Positions 35,063 through 45,720 of a DNA stretch of 64,000 nt are shown piece after piece (position 1 is the first letter of the stretch; every line of letters begins with the position of its first letter). The translations under genes were made by a program, and so were the position numbers. The DNA comes from Capitulum mitella (taxonomy: Eukaryota; Arthropoda; Thecostraca; Pollicipedomorpha; Pollicipedidae): NCBI GenBank assembly GCA_030062745.1, contig CP099842.1:4193322-4257321 (forward strand), in the 5' to 3' direction. The notes under the pieces were generated by a model. That model was given only the letters and a program-made list of their open reading frames with translations. It ran no database searches and was not told the DNA's origin.

Positions 35063-36502
35063 TTACTCGCTCTCCTGGAGAGGATGGGGCAAGTTGCGAG
35101 GCCGCTTCCAGACGCGGACGGCCTGCCCTGTCGCACAGACGGCCACCAGCAGTGACCAGCCGGCCAGCACGGTCGTCATCACCGGAAAACTAGAGGCGTC
35201 GATGATCATACCCCCCACGGTGGGTCCCACCACGTTGCCCACGGAGAATACCGTAAAGAAGACGCTGGAGACGAACGATTGGGTGACGACGTTGCTCTCC
35301 AAACCGCGGGCGAGGCAAGCGTTCAGGATCTTGCTGAACAGCGGGATGAAGATGCCGCCCAGCGAGACCTCCTTGACCGTCAAGCCGAGCCCGAGCAGCC
35401 ACCAGGAGGGCTTCAGGCCAACCAGTAGTGGCGACGGTGACATCAGCATCAGCCCAGTGGCGGCGCCCACCAGGCATACGACGATCAGCGGGTAAGCGTT
35501 GTGTACCGCGTCGTGCACGCGGCCCCAGACGACGGTGAAGAGCGAGTAGGCGCCGGTGGCCACCAGGAAGTAGAGCCCCAGTTGGGCGGGCGTCACGCCG
35601 ATCGCCTGGAACACGTACGGCGAGATGCTGGGGTCGATGGCCACCCAGTCTATTGAGACGGTGAGGACCACCAGCGAGCACAGCCACGCCTCGGACGAGC
35701 CGGCGAACGCACGCAGCATCGGCACCATGCTGCCAGTGCGCTTCACGGGCCGGGCCAAGGCCGGCATCAGTCGCCACGTGACGGCCGCGCCCACCAGCAT
35801 GAGCGCGCCCAGCACGTAGAACGGCAGGCCGTAGCCGCCGACATGGAACAGACCGCCGCCGATGGCCGGCCCCAGCGAGATCCCCACGCCGAGCATCATG
35901 TCGATGATACTGGCTGCTGTGTTGATGTGCTTCGGAAACTTGTTGGCGACGGCCGTCAGCGCCGCTGTGTTGACGGCGCTTACCGCCAGCGCCTCGACCA
36001 TGCGCGTGACGAAGGAGGCGGCGATGAAGGCGCGCGTGCTGCTCAGGTGCGGCAGCACGCCGAACACCACCGTCGAGAGGCTGGCAGTAGCCAGGCCCAG
36101 GCTGTAGGTGCGTTGCACGCCCAGCCGCGGCACCAGCCAGCCCGTCACCGGATACACAACTAGCTGGGTCAATGCGAAACAGCTGAACACAGCGCCGATG
36201 ACCGTTTGCGATACGCCGCGCTGGCTCGCCTCCAGCGGGAAGAACGGGATCATCATCGCCACCAGGCAGCCACCCAGCAGACTACCCGTGCACAGGCAAG
36301 CCAGTAATACCTTCTGCTCGCGGCTGAACGCCAGGCTGCGACCAGTGGCGGCGGTGGTTGGCTCTGTCTCACCCGGCCGCTCGCCGCTGCCTCTGCCCTT
36401 GCCGCCGCCGCCGCCACCGCCGTTGCCGTTGTACGCGGCGGGAGCGGCATGCTCCAACAGTCCTGACGTCTCATCTACGGGCTCGATCTCTCTCGCCGGC
36501 AT
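35063..36502 (-). CDS. MFS transporter, SLC18/SLC18B1-like, copy B (479 aa)
   Basis: Intact 12-helix MFS protein, about 93% identical to copy A by my manual count. The acidic dileucine motif, motif A-like loop and helix 5 motif C are all kept. The Gly-rich linker differs (NGNGGGGGGGKGRGSG) by small in-frame changes. Substitutions cluster in helices 3, 7, 8 and 11: for example, the SSVFWTAFSM segment becomes SSVFFTVFSV, and the helix 7 exit residues change from HT to QA. Such changes could alter substrate preference, but most are conservative hydrophobic swaps. The start ATG and the preceding ctgcag match the other copies. No introns, no frameshift. Likely expressed on its own promoter, since the 5' leader is duplicated with it. 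Confidence 0.88.
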   Translation of the reverse strand: MPAREIEPVDETSGLLEHAAPAAYNGNGGGGGGGKGRGSGERPGETEPTTAATGRSLAFSREQKVLLACLCTGSLLGGCLVAMMIPFFPLEASQRGVSQTVIGAVFSCFALTQLVVYPVTGWLVPRLGVQRTYSLGLATASLSTVVFGVLPHLSSTRAFIAASFVTRMVEALAVSAVNTAALTAVANKFPKHINTAASIIDMMLGVGISLGPAIGGGLFHVGGYGLPFYVLGALMLVGAAVTWRLMPALARPVKRTGSMVPMLRAFAGSSEAWLCSLVVLTVSIDWVAIDPSISPYVFQAIGVTPAQLGLYFLVATGAYSLFTVVWGRVHDAVHNAYPLIVVCLVGAATGLMLMSPSPLLVGLKPSWWLLGLGLTVKEVSLGGIFIPLFSKILNACLARGLESNVVTQSFVSSVFFTVFSVGNVVGPTVGGMIIDASSFPVMTTVLAGWSLLVAVCATGQAVRVWKRPRNLPHPLQESE

Positions 36503-36895
36503 CTGCAGTCCCAGGTCGTCACAGCCCTCACTTCAGCCAGTGGGGCGGCGCTCAGGCCGCAGAGAGAAGCTCCTCCTGTACTCCCACGACAACGGGCGTG
36601 CGGCAGCGCAACACGAACGCCGGACCTGCGAGGCAGAAGGCCACTGCCGCACAAGACGACACGCACGGCGGCCGCTCCTCGGCAGAGTGAGCGCCCAGCG
36701 GCTGCCCACTGGTGGTCACCTCCTGGCAGAGAGCACGCTGCGCACGTCGTCCGCTACTCAGGCGACATCTGCGGCGCACAAGGTGGCCACTACCACTCGC
36801 CGTCTCCGCCTGGCGCGCCTGGACCGAGCCGCACGCCATCTGGCTGTCTGCACACTGTGTACTTAACATAAGCTGGCGATCCCGGGGAGATGGGG
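36503..36895 (-). promoter_or_regulatory. GC-rich 5' leader / promoter region of transporter B
   Basis: Counterpart of 7596-7990. It contains small indels against A, including an insert reading cacctcctggcagagag that is also present in unit C. That suggests A lost the segment. No TATA box is seen. Confidence 0.4.
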
Positions 36896-38567
36896 GTCCG
36901 GAATATTCAAGTATTATAACATGTCGTACACACAAAGAAAAAATGTAGTACACCTGATGCTAATCTTCCGAATTAGTCCCAAAAGGGCGATATTGGAAGT
37001 ACCTTTTCTGGAAAAGTGCTAAATTCACAACCAGTTTACAAGCAGTGGTACTACTTAGGCTCCTCGAAGTATGATACGGATGCTAAAATTACTCCCCAGG
37101 CGGTTAAGTGCTCTGTAAGTACCTCGCGTCGGCCGCACAAAATGAGCGCACGCGGAAGGTGGAGGGTTGCGCAAATCGCTTCGCGGTTGACTGCTAAATG
37201 ATGTTTTAGTAAGCCTCTGCAGGGTAACATAAACCCTGCAGAGGCTTTAAGATAAGTCCGGATACTTATCGGAGTGCAGTGCCGCGTGTTCTGCGCGCGC
37301 AGACGCGGACAAGACAAGACGCCATTTTCGTGCAGTGCGTGGATTGGAATGTTGACAGCGCATTCTGAGGACGATTTTTGGTGGAGGTAAGTCTGTTAGG
37401 CTCAGTTGTATGTGTGAAACTATTTTGTGAGTGCTATTTTACGTTGTGTGAACTTATGATTTTCGGTGGATAAGAAATATGACTCATCATGCGTCTTAAG
37501 CCCCCAAACTTGCAAGATGGCAAGAGCGCGGCCGGGTAGATGTTTTAGGCGATCACAGCTCGGCCCCAAAAACACAGTCGAGCCGTTTCATTTGACGACA
37601 GCTTATATGAATATGAACTGCCCTTAAGTAAATTATTTTGCAAGGGTTGGATTGCTTCGTATGCTTGTTTGCAGTGTTTTGATGGTATTTCGGAACACCG
37701 CCAGCACACTAAAGCTGCACGGTAACATCAAGATCGTGCGATCATAGCTCTTAAATAGAGTCAGAATCCCGCCTTAACACCATGTATACAACCGATATTT
37801 ATTTGCATCTGGGCAAAGTGTACACAGAAAATCCGTAACAAAATTTTAAGTTCAAATTACAAACGTTATTGTTACACTTTTTTCACGGACAGAACGTTCA
37901 GTAACGGAGACTCTTTGCGAAGGTTTTCATCGTGCGATGGAGGTGTTTGAGGTGAAATGGATGTGAAATGGATGGAGGTGAAACTCCTGCCACAAAGTAG
38001 ATGTTGAAATGGCATCATCACCTGCTTTGACTCGGCAGCTGGTAGCTTTAGAGTCCCGCTGGTGCTGCAAAGGATTTCAAGGGTGCGCCGAAGGTGTTGA
38101 GGTGGTCAGAAGCCCGCCAGTTTTGAACGTCGGCTCGGCGTGCGGAAGTCATTGTGAATTGAGTAGCGTGCTGTGGTGGATGGCGACTGTGGCTGCAAGT
38201 GAAGGCATCAAACTCGTAAGTACCTTGATGTAGCGAATAGTAAATAACTGCTTCGTCGTATGACCAGAGTGTCTGTCATGCATGCTAACGGATAGTTTGT
38301 ATCAAAGAACATCCGTATCTAACTAATTTTATAACATGTGCTGCCTTCCGAGCCCTCATGTCCTGTCTTTCGACCTCAGCTCTGGTATAAGTGGCATCTC
38401 CCATTCCTATGTCGGTGTTGGATCCGCAGTCTGGATCTTTGCTGAGACAGAGATTAAGACCATCGTCTTTTTTTAGGATAAACCAAATGGAAAACCGCTG
38501 GGCTTTCGACCCAGCTTCAAATGAGCTCCAAGTGCGTCGTTGAAAGTAAATAAGACATTGGTCTAAG

Positions 38568-38571
<4 letters not shown>
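36896..38571. other. Spacer with a hairpin; no recognised gene
   Basis: A perfect hairpin lies at 37211-37247 (14-bp arms aagcctctgcaggg, 9-base loop). Donor-like gtaagtacc strings occur at about 37111 and 38216. The latter ends a 69-codon plus-strand frame starting at ATG 38009, but no family is recognised. This could be a non-coding transcript or a lone exon. Confidence 0.3.
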
Positions 38572-38610
<39 letters not shown>

Positions 38611-38665
38611 TAGGTATATATATATATGGGTATATATACTTATGAGTATATATATATATATCACT
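38572..38665. repeat. (AT)n microsatellite cluster
   Basis: AT and TATA runs with interruptions, directly 5' of a LINE fragment. Confidence 0.85.
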
Positions 38666-38839
38666 TGGACCGGTTTAACAAATGTATATATAACATTTCA
38701 GTCCTATCCAATCCCACTAGTTAACTCACTGCTTAAGAGGTTCTTTGGATCTGGAATACAGTTCCCCTGCTGTGGCTCACACAGTTGCAAAACTAGACAG
38801 ATACTTCGTCACACCCAGAGAGTCAATTTCACTGACTCT

Positions 38840-39880
38840 TCTGGAAGGAAGCACATCTCTAGAAGCTGCCTTACAGGATGGGTGTGCTTCAGGGCTCATC
38901 TCTGGGCCCTCTTGTACAGCACGTTTGCGAATGATGTCAGCCTTTTCGCCGAAAATGCTGGCATCATTCAGTACGCGAACGACACACAAGTCCTCGTCAC
39001 CGATAAAAAAAGCTCTTCCCTGATCTGATTTTGCTTGTGGAAAGCACCCTTCGCTCGCTGGACTTCTGGCTTCGCGCGATTCCTTAAAAGTGAACGCGAG
39101 CAAAACTCGGCTGCAGCTCTTTGGTAGCCAGCAAAATCTGGGCGACATCCCTCTCTTTACCGTGAGGTTCAGAGACGCACGACTGTCCCCCGTTACCATT
39201 GTGAATAACTTCGGCTTGATTTTCGACCGTTCTCTTTCTTGGAACCTACATGTTTCGGCCGTCACTAACCGCTGTTCGGGGTTGCTGTTGGGCCTTGTAT
39301 ACCAGCGAAATCATCTTCCGCGCCGGGTGTGTCTGACGTCTTAAACACTGTCGTCCCAGCCCTGGTGCGCCCCCACATTCGATACTGCCTTGCCGTTTAT
39401 GGCAGTGGCTCAGATAAAACCTGTCTGGACTACGAAAAACAATAAATTCTGCAGCAAAGTTCCGGCGCCAAAAATTTGAGCACGTATCCGACCTGCTGCA
39501 GCGCCTCGGCTGGCTCTCTGCGGGCGACAAGGTGACGCTCAGAACTCTGACACTAGCCCATCAGGTGCTCTCCGGTGGAGAGCCCGCGGACCTGGCTTCG
39601 CTTTTCATTAGAAATAGTGAAGTCCGTGCTCGCCATACCCGGTGAGACGACCATTTCCGCCTGTCTCGCCCACGCACAGGGGCAGGCAAGTGGGCACTTT
39701 CTTATCGCGCTTGCGCTGGTCTCAGCCTGCTTCATCCCGATTCTCTTTCTTTGTCTGCTTCTCAGTTGTAAGATACTGTCCTTTCCCATCTCAGGTCCAC
39801 TGTCATATAAACAAACTTCGCTTTGCTTTTTCCCCGCCAATGACGTGATGAATGACTGAGTGCGTGTTTTCACTGCGTAA
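38840..39880 (+). pseudogene. Dead LINE, CR1/L2-like reverse transcriptase and C-terminus
   Basis: Plus-strand frames carry LYSTFANDVSLFAE and then IIQYANDTQVLV, the palm motif with YAND in place of YADD. These are followed by NASKTRLQLFGSQQNL and FGLIFDRSLSWNLHVSAVTN (39090-39290). Further on, in another frame, comes FEHVSDLLQRLGWLSAG near 39470-39520, then the HQVLSGGEPADLASLF tail. The order is normal but at least three frameshifts and an altered catalytic residue disable it. It differs from the LINE in units A and B and represents a second lineage. Confidence 0.75.
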
Positions 39881-40509
39881 ACTTCCTAGTTTTTGACTCG
39901 GGGAACTTAATAACCACGGCATCTTTTTTTTTCGTCGTGGATGTCCCCACGATGTATAATACTAAAACAAACACTAATGCGTTCTTCCCTGTTTCGGAGC
40001 AAATGAAGGCCGATTCCTTCAAGGTACTCATGACCTTCTACCCTTACCTAAACCCTAAAATTACTCTGGTCATTTCCTTCAGCTCATGGTCATTGTTTAA
40101 ATTCAAGCACTGAATACCTAAGCGCTTTCAGTCCTCGCTGGTTTACCGTTTCTGTTGCGCCTCCACCTCAGGATTCAGCAGCAAGTATGTAGGTCTGACC
40201 GCACAGGTCTCCCCTCTTTCACCCAGATCCGCTACCAATTAGAGGTCATTCTGCGCTATGTGACTCTGTAGTAAGATATTTGGATATTTTTGATATTTTT
40301 TGAAATCATTTATCATTGATATTTTTGGTACCATTTGCAGATCAAGCAGACTTTAGATTTACTTATTCTTGAGTCATGATACGTTTTAAAAGAGCAGGCC
40401 ACCTACAGAATATATAAACAGAATATATCTGTAAATGACCTTTCTGGTGTAGCTTTCCATGAGTCAGACATTTCTCTTTGAATCAAAGCATAGCCACGAA
40501 ATGAGAGGT

Positions 40510-40548
<39 letters not shown>

Positions 40549-40689
40549 TATTAATGTTTCAGAAATACCGTTTTCCATGTTGAAAATAATTTACTTCACA
40601 GTGTTGTACAGTGTTCCTTTTTCAATATACATGCACGGAACGATCGTTATTACTAAATGCACTTTCGAAATGGAGTTCACAGTACATGA
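39881..40689. other. Spacer with (AT)n microsatellite
   Basis: An (AT)n run lies at about 40515-40546. Otherwise no gene or element is recognised. Confidence 0.5.
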
Positions 40690-40835
40690 AGAGGTTGCTA
40701 ATTTATGAAATATCTTAATCTTTCCGCTCCCCCAAAGCGACAGTGTTATATAAGACTTCGTTTGTTTGTTTATGTCGGGCCTTAAAGAATGTATGAACAG
40801 CGCCTCGGTGATTAGGAGGCGCCTGTGATCATGAC
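40690..40835 (-). pseudogene. Penelope-like element, 3' part (after the hAT insertion)
   Basis: The minus-strand frame reads HRRLLITEALFIHSLRPDIN followed by KQTK. This is the distal GIY-YIG block with the catalytic Glu in ITEALFI. It is the direct continuation of the 43705-44900 frame once the hAT element 40836-43704 is taken out. Confidence 0.75.
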
Positions 40836-41134
40836 TAGGGATGCACCGGATCGGGATTTTTGTGATCCGGCCGGATACCGGATATGCCGGATCGGTGTTC
40901 CGGATATCCAGCCGGATATCCGGACGGATACCGGATATTATGGTTGCCTTTTTTATTTACTATTTGTTGCTAAAAAATGAAACGAAAAAGACTAAGCTGA
41001 AAAGATAGATTTCAAAAACTAAAAAAATATCGGACAAAAATATAAACAGTTTGTGAATCATTCTTTCTAGCGCTTACCCTTATTGTGAGGTTTCCACATG
41101 TTTGACTGGACAAAAAGGGAATAAAGAACACAAC

Positions 41135-41568
41135 CAGGGGTGTCGGTTTGTATTCTTTTGAGGGGGCCTTTGCTCACCCAGTGTTGATTTGGGCCTGCCC
41201 GATGTTGATTTGGGTCCACCCAATGTTGGTTTGGGCCTTTCTCAATATCTCCTGTCGGTTTAAAAGGGAAATGAGTAATATTAACAAAAACAATGGCCGC
41301 AATGGATAACAGATAGAAGGAAAGTAAAGAATAAAGTCTAAAACGATGTATCTATCCATCTGTCTATCTTCTATCTATGTATACATGTACATACATGGGA
41401 ATAAATGTAGTTTTTCATGTGGTAAATGGTAACAAAAGTCTTTTAAATTTCTTTTCGTCAAAATAAAGTAGCTAAATCCATTAAGAAACCCACATCAGGG
41501 GGGGGGGGAGTTGGTTGTCGGGCCCTCGGCTCGGCCTCCCCAATCATTTACAGAAATCGACGCCCCTG
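41135..41568. mobile_element. hAT-type MITE (CAGGGGYGTCG family), intact
   Basis: Left end CAGGGGTGTCGGTTTGTATT, right end AAATCGACGCCCCTG. The 8-bp target duplication aacacaac is perfect on both sides (41127-41134 and 41569-41576). It is the best preserved of the three family members in the window and inverted relative to those in units A and B. Confidence 0.88.
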
Positions 41569-43040
41569 AACACAACGGTTATCGCGGAGCTCACCATCTC
41601 TGATTGTGGGCAAAAGGCAAAGGCCCCAGAAGACGTGGAATGCGATTATAGTGCCTTAGTAGACCTAGAATAGCTGGCTTGATAAGCATTCTATACAAAT
41701 ACCAAGGTATTTTCATTGAAGCACACTGTCCTTTAACTGGGCACCGCCGTCAGAGAGGGCAAACCCCTCAATTTTTTTTGAGTAACTTTTGAGTTGCCAG
41801 AGTTAACCCGACCAAATTTTCAGTACCTGTTCATCATTTAATTTTACATATTTCGACATCAAATCATTTTCATGCTTGGTCAACTCATAGAGATATGGCT
41901 TCATAAGTGACCTGCTGCATGCGTGTTTTCGCCTTTTCTGTAGGAAGGTGCGAACATGCTTCGTTTCCCGGATAATATTCGCGAAAATAATGCATGAATT
42001 TTTTGGATTTACACAAGACACGATCCCCAAAAGGATATACGATCGTCACACGTCAGCATAAGAGGTCATGCCAGGTCACATACATGTTCATGTTCGGTTT
42101 ATTTCGAATTTTTCCACCACGCGGATTATTGTTTGATTCAAGTCAGTACAGTACAGTACATATGCAATAGTCATACAGATAAAATAAGGCGGTCAGACAC
42201 GTCAAGCTATAAGAGAAAGTTGGTCAAATTTACGCACAAGCTGACAATTGGAAGCACATGATGACAATTAGACTGATTTGCATTGTGGGTGATAGAAGTG
42301 GTTGCCGCTGACCTTCCCCATCGTTCAAACCAGACAAACGAATCTATATGCGCCTCTTGGCAAGGTTCACCAAATGCAACGTGAGGTCATGTCACGTCAC
42401 GCTATGGGTAGATGTCAAAACGAAATGAAATGCATTAACAAGTGAAAAAAAGAAATGAAGATCGTTCAGTAGCAGCAGAGTATTGTTCCTAGATAGAAGG
42501 GGAAAAATGCTATGTCTGTCCTGACCTGGCTTGACTTTGACCCAATCAAGAGGAGACAGAGCAAATTTAATCATCATGAGATGTTGTCTCAGTTCTGTGT
42601 TTGATGCAGAAAGAATCCCAGGGAGTGTATATTGCTCTTTGGCAGGAAGAGTAATGCAACGTTACCTGACCTGATCCAGACTGACCTTGACCGGATGAAA
42701 GTCAGGTAATGCAAAACTGGTCATCAGAAGGTTTCACCTCCGTCGTTTTTGTTACGTGGATTTAAACGGCTGCGAGTAAGTATCGATCTTTCGCATGTAA
42801 GTAAGACCAGTATTTCACCTGACCTAGGCCGACTTTGACCCAACATTTCTTCACATTTTGGCATGCTTCTGATGCGAAAGATCGTGACATTTCGCTCGAT
42901 ACCCAGCTGGAGGCACTAAGGCTACTATTACCGATGATATGATGTACAAACCTATGCCAGTTTTTCCGAAGTCGTGTTATGCGTTTACGTGGCTTGTGAT
43001 GTCATCAATCAGGTGGCAAAGGCTGACATAGTATTTTCTG

Positions 43041-43170
43041 AATCGCAGGCTGTCGATTGGTGGTAGACCGGTTCTCCAGCGGCTGGATCTCGAGATAGCA
43101 GGGGTGCCGTTTTTGACACTCCCCAGGCGGTCACGAGTACAAAAACACGCCAGGCGGTGCTGGGTTCATG
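43041..43170 (+). repeat. Short interspersed repeat shared with 63154-63295 (SINE-like)
   Basis: Both copies run from gaatcgcarg, through cgattggtgg and agaccg, to gcggtc and a short A-rich stretch before acgccagg. The ccggttctccagc region could be a worn Pol III B box. A SINE origin is a guess. Confidence 0.4.
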
Positions 43171-43362
43171 CAGTAGCACAAGAGCATTTGCGACAGATAA
43201 AAATGCTTTGGAAAACAGAAAGATAGTGCACCACGAAATGGGCAGCTGAGCATATGCTGATTGTTGCTACATTGCTTTGAGCTTGAGTCCCGCCTTTGCA
43301 AGTTACGTCTCGATTCTTCCCAACTAAGAAGAAAAAGTAGTGCCCCAGACGGACCTTGGACT

Positions 43363-43515
43363 CAGTGGCGGCGGAGCCTCTCCAGAAATGGGGCGGCAAG
43401 CCGATTTTTTAACTCGTGTCTTTCCATACAACGCCATAAGGTTAATGTCAAATTTCCACTGGAGATGGGGGGGGGGGGGCAGCTGCTCCCCTGCCCCTCT
43501 AGTCAGCCGCCCCTG
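43363..43515. mobile_element. Small hAT-type MITE (153 bp)
   Basis: Left end CAGTGGCGGCGGAGCCTCT, inverted right end CAGGGGCGGCTGACTAGAG. Flanks cttggact and cttggaac(t) form an imperfect 8-bp duplication. It lies inside hAT-like element 2. Confidence 0.6.
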
Positions 43516-43704
43516 CTTGGAACTGACAGTTACATCGACGATCTGACATAACAATGCACGTTGCTTCTGAAACGGTTTTGCAAGCAGACATTAGAACGCC
43601 TCGATTGTACAATCAAAGGTCAAATATCCAGTAACATCCCGCCGGATACCGGATACCGGATAATCTCAAATATCCGGCCGAACCGGATATCCGGTGCATC
43701 CTTA

Positions 43705-44900
43705 ATCATGGCAATGTATCCCGTCTCGTAAATACATCGTCAGTCGCCTAGATAAAGTTGTCATCGTGGTACCAGTGTAGTGTACGGGAACGAACACTAC
43801 ACAGTCTTCGTGTGGACAAATAAACTGGTACATTAAATTGGTGCTTTTTGAGTCATTGGTCCGGTCCGACGGATAGTTCTTAATCAAAAAGTTCGTCACT
43901 GTTTTACTTAAATAATAATCGAGAAGTTGTTTTTCGATCTCAGGATTTTTAGGGCGAACGTGTCTTTTATGATGTCTTGCAGAACTTTCTGGACGAATTT
44001 GTATGACGTCATCTGGTTGTTGTGAAATAATGTAAGATTGTTTTGACGTCGTTCTAAAGTGTTACTGTTCATTTGTGGATGTCCGTTTGTGTGATGAATG
44101 GAGTTTGGGTAACCGTTATTGACTAAAATCTGTCGTATTCTGTGAAGTTGTAGGTCAGGACTTGTCCAATCGGAGGAGGTAGTAAGAGGGCGCTTTATAA
44201 ATGCTCGTATAAAACTGATTTTGTGTCTGTTGTCAAGACATTCACTGTCGTAAGTCATGGATTGTTCTTTCTCTGTCCGCTTTCGGTGTACCGACGTCCG
44301 GAAGGTACCATCTTGAGCATTAATGGAAATGTCCAGAAAGGGAATCTCGTGGTCAAGGCTTAATTCGGAGGTGAATATTAACCCGGAGTTTTGTTCAGAG
44401 CAGCGTCGTAGCTCCTCAAGACGATTCTTATTTCGGACAGCAACAAACAAGTCATCAGCATAGCGGAAATAAATCTGTGGTGCCACCACGTCGCTATCAT
44501 TCACAAACACTTCCTATTCAACATGGCCATGTAAAAGTTTGCAAAAAGTGGACCTGGAGGCGACCCCATTGCGATACCCTCAACCTGACGAAACAGCTGA
44601 CAATCCGGTTCAGCGGAATGGCATTTCCATTGTGCAAGCCTTCAGCAGACTCCCGAGGATTTCCTTGAACATTTTGAGAAATGGTAATTTTGGAAAACTA
44701 CACACACGACCAAGAATTATGTCAGTTGTTTTTGGGGCGGGTACATTAGTAAATAGACTTTCAATGTCCAGAGAAGCAATGAGACGTGGTTGCTTTGCTC
44801 TCAAAGTGTCCAAGAATTCCTCAAAAGATACGAGAGAATATTCCTTGTTAACATTCGGAAACAAAAGACTTTCAAACGCTTGGCGATTCTGTACGTTGGA
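43705..44900 (-). pseudogene. Penelope-like element, reverse transcriptase plus start of GIY-YIG
   Basis: Minus-strand frames show SLDIESLFTNVPAPKT near 44760 (RT motif with the first catalytic Asp). EGIAMGSPPGPLFANFYMAM follows near 44560-44520. RYADDLFVAV (the palm YADD) lies near 44465-44440. A long tail runs to 43908, and the CP..C / YTGTTMTTLSRRLTMYL block at about 43890-43720 begins the GIY-YIG domain. The catalytic YADD is intact but frames are broken near 44510 and 44640, and the GIY-YIG domain is cut at 43704 by a hAT element. The remainder lies at 40690-40835. Confidence 0.85.
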
Positions 44901-45189
44901 ATTGTGACCTGCGAGATGATGGGACGCAGTGGATTGTCTTCTTTTTGAATCTTCACATTTCTGTACATATATCCTGGTGAATGTTCTCCGGTGATATATC
45001 TACGAAATATGAATATTCACCAGGATTTAACATTCAGTTGCCAACAACAACAACAAAAAAAAAACTGAGCTGATCACCTTGATGGCATGATCTGTACAAC
45101 TCAGTTTTGTCGGATAGGCCCCCGTTATGAAGAATCCTTGAGAAAGCCTGCACATACAAATATCAATATAAACCAAAATCATAGAATAT

Positions 45190-45720
45190 GCAACTGAATG
45201 GAAATCGGCGTCTTCTCAAAACCTCTCGAAAAAAATGACCATCATGTAGAGCGAAAGGCACTTTCGATATCTAAACTGGTGAATAGTCCGTGTCGTTTTA
45301 CTTCCTTTAACTTACGCATTATGTCAAACATAATTCTAATGTTGTCGCCAATAAAACCGATTTCTCAAAAAAAAAACTTCTGCACGAGGTCTATCCGACC
45401 CGGCAGTACTTTCTTGTAGTGGTGGGCCAACATTCCTGACAGCATTTTGTAGCTACATTTAACGTCATAGGACGTTAAATGTAGCTTAATTTGGTTATAC
45501 GAGTTAATTTGGTCTCAAGGCTTATTTGGTTTAGGGTTGAGGGTTAATATTCCCTCTCTCATGGTAATTGGCAGGTCCCAACTGACAAGAACATTCTACA
45601 GACACCCGCAAGAGGAAGTGTTTGAGGTCTCTCCAAAACATTTTAAAGAATTCAGCGGAGGAATCCATCACTGACCGGTGTTTTCCCATTATTCATGGCT
45701 TTAAGAGCCTGGTTAGTGGG
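45190..45720 (-). pseudogene. L1-like LINE reverse transcriptase fragment
   Basis: On the minus strand, AEFFKMFWRDLKHFLL near 45690-45620 matches the start of L1-type reverse transcriptases. After an interruption, MLAHHYKKVLPGRIDLVQKF near 45445-45365 follows. IGFIGDNIRIMFDIMRKL and LFTSLDIESAF near 45360-45250 then match the (N)RLKxVLPxxIxxxQxGFIxGR and DFExAFDS blocks. A run of T/A and a hairpin break the frame. This is a third LINE lineage in the window. Confidence 0.65.
45451..45486. repeat. Perfect hairpin, 16-bp arms, 4-base loop
   Basis: agctacatttaacgtc pairs exactly with gacgttaaatgtagct around an atag loop. It sits within the L1-like fragment and looks like an insertion or local inverted duplication. 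Confidence 0.85.

Larger units (their letters stand above)
30546..36895. repeat. Segmental duplication unit B (transporter copy B plus LINE)
   Basis: Second copy of the unit at 1527-7990, in the same orientation. It contains the leader, the dead LINE with its internal MITE, the 3'-side conserved block, the transporter and its GC-rich leader. Differences from A are mostly in non-coding parts: lost target duplication of the MITE and a large TA/GA microsatellite inside it. The right boundary is near 36895 (gcgatcccggggagat). Confidence 0.85.
40836..43704. mobile_element. hAT-like element 2 (TAGGGATGCACCGGAT termini), 2.87 kb
   Basis: The left end is TAGGGATGCACCGGAT. The right end is ATCCGGTGCATCCTTA, with one change. 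The flanks are atcatgac (40828-40835) and atcatggc (43705-43712), an 8-bp duplication with one mismatch. Subterminal ccggccggat repeats match those of element 1. No transposase frame survives. The interior holds MITEs at 41135-41568 and 43363-43515, and AGGTCA half-sites near 42660-42700. It was inserted into a Penelope-like element. Confidence 0.85.
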
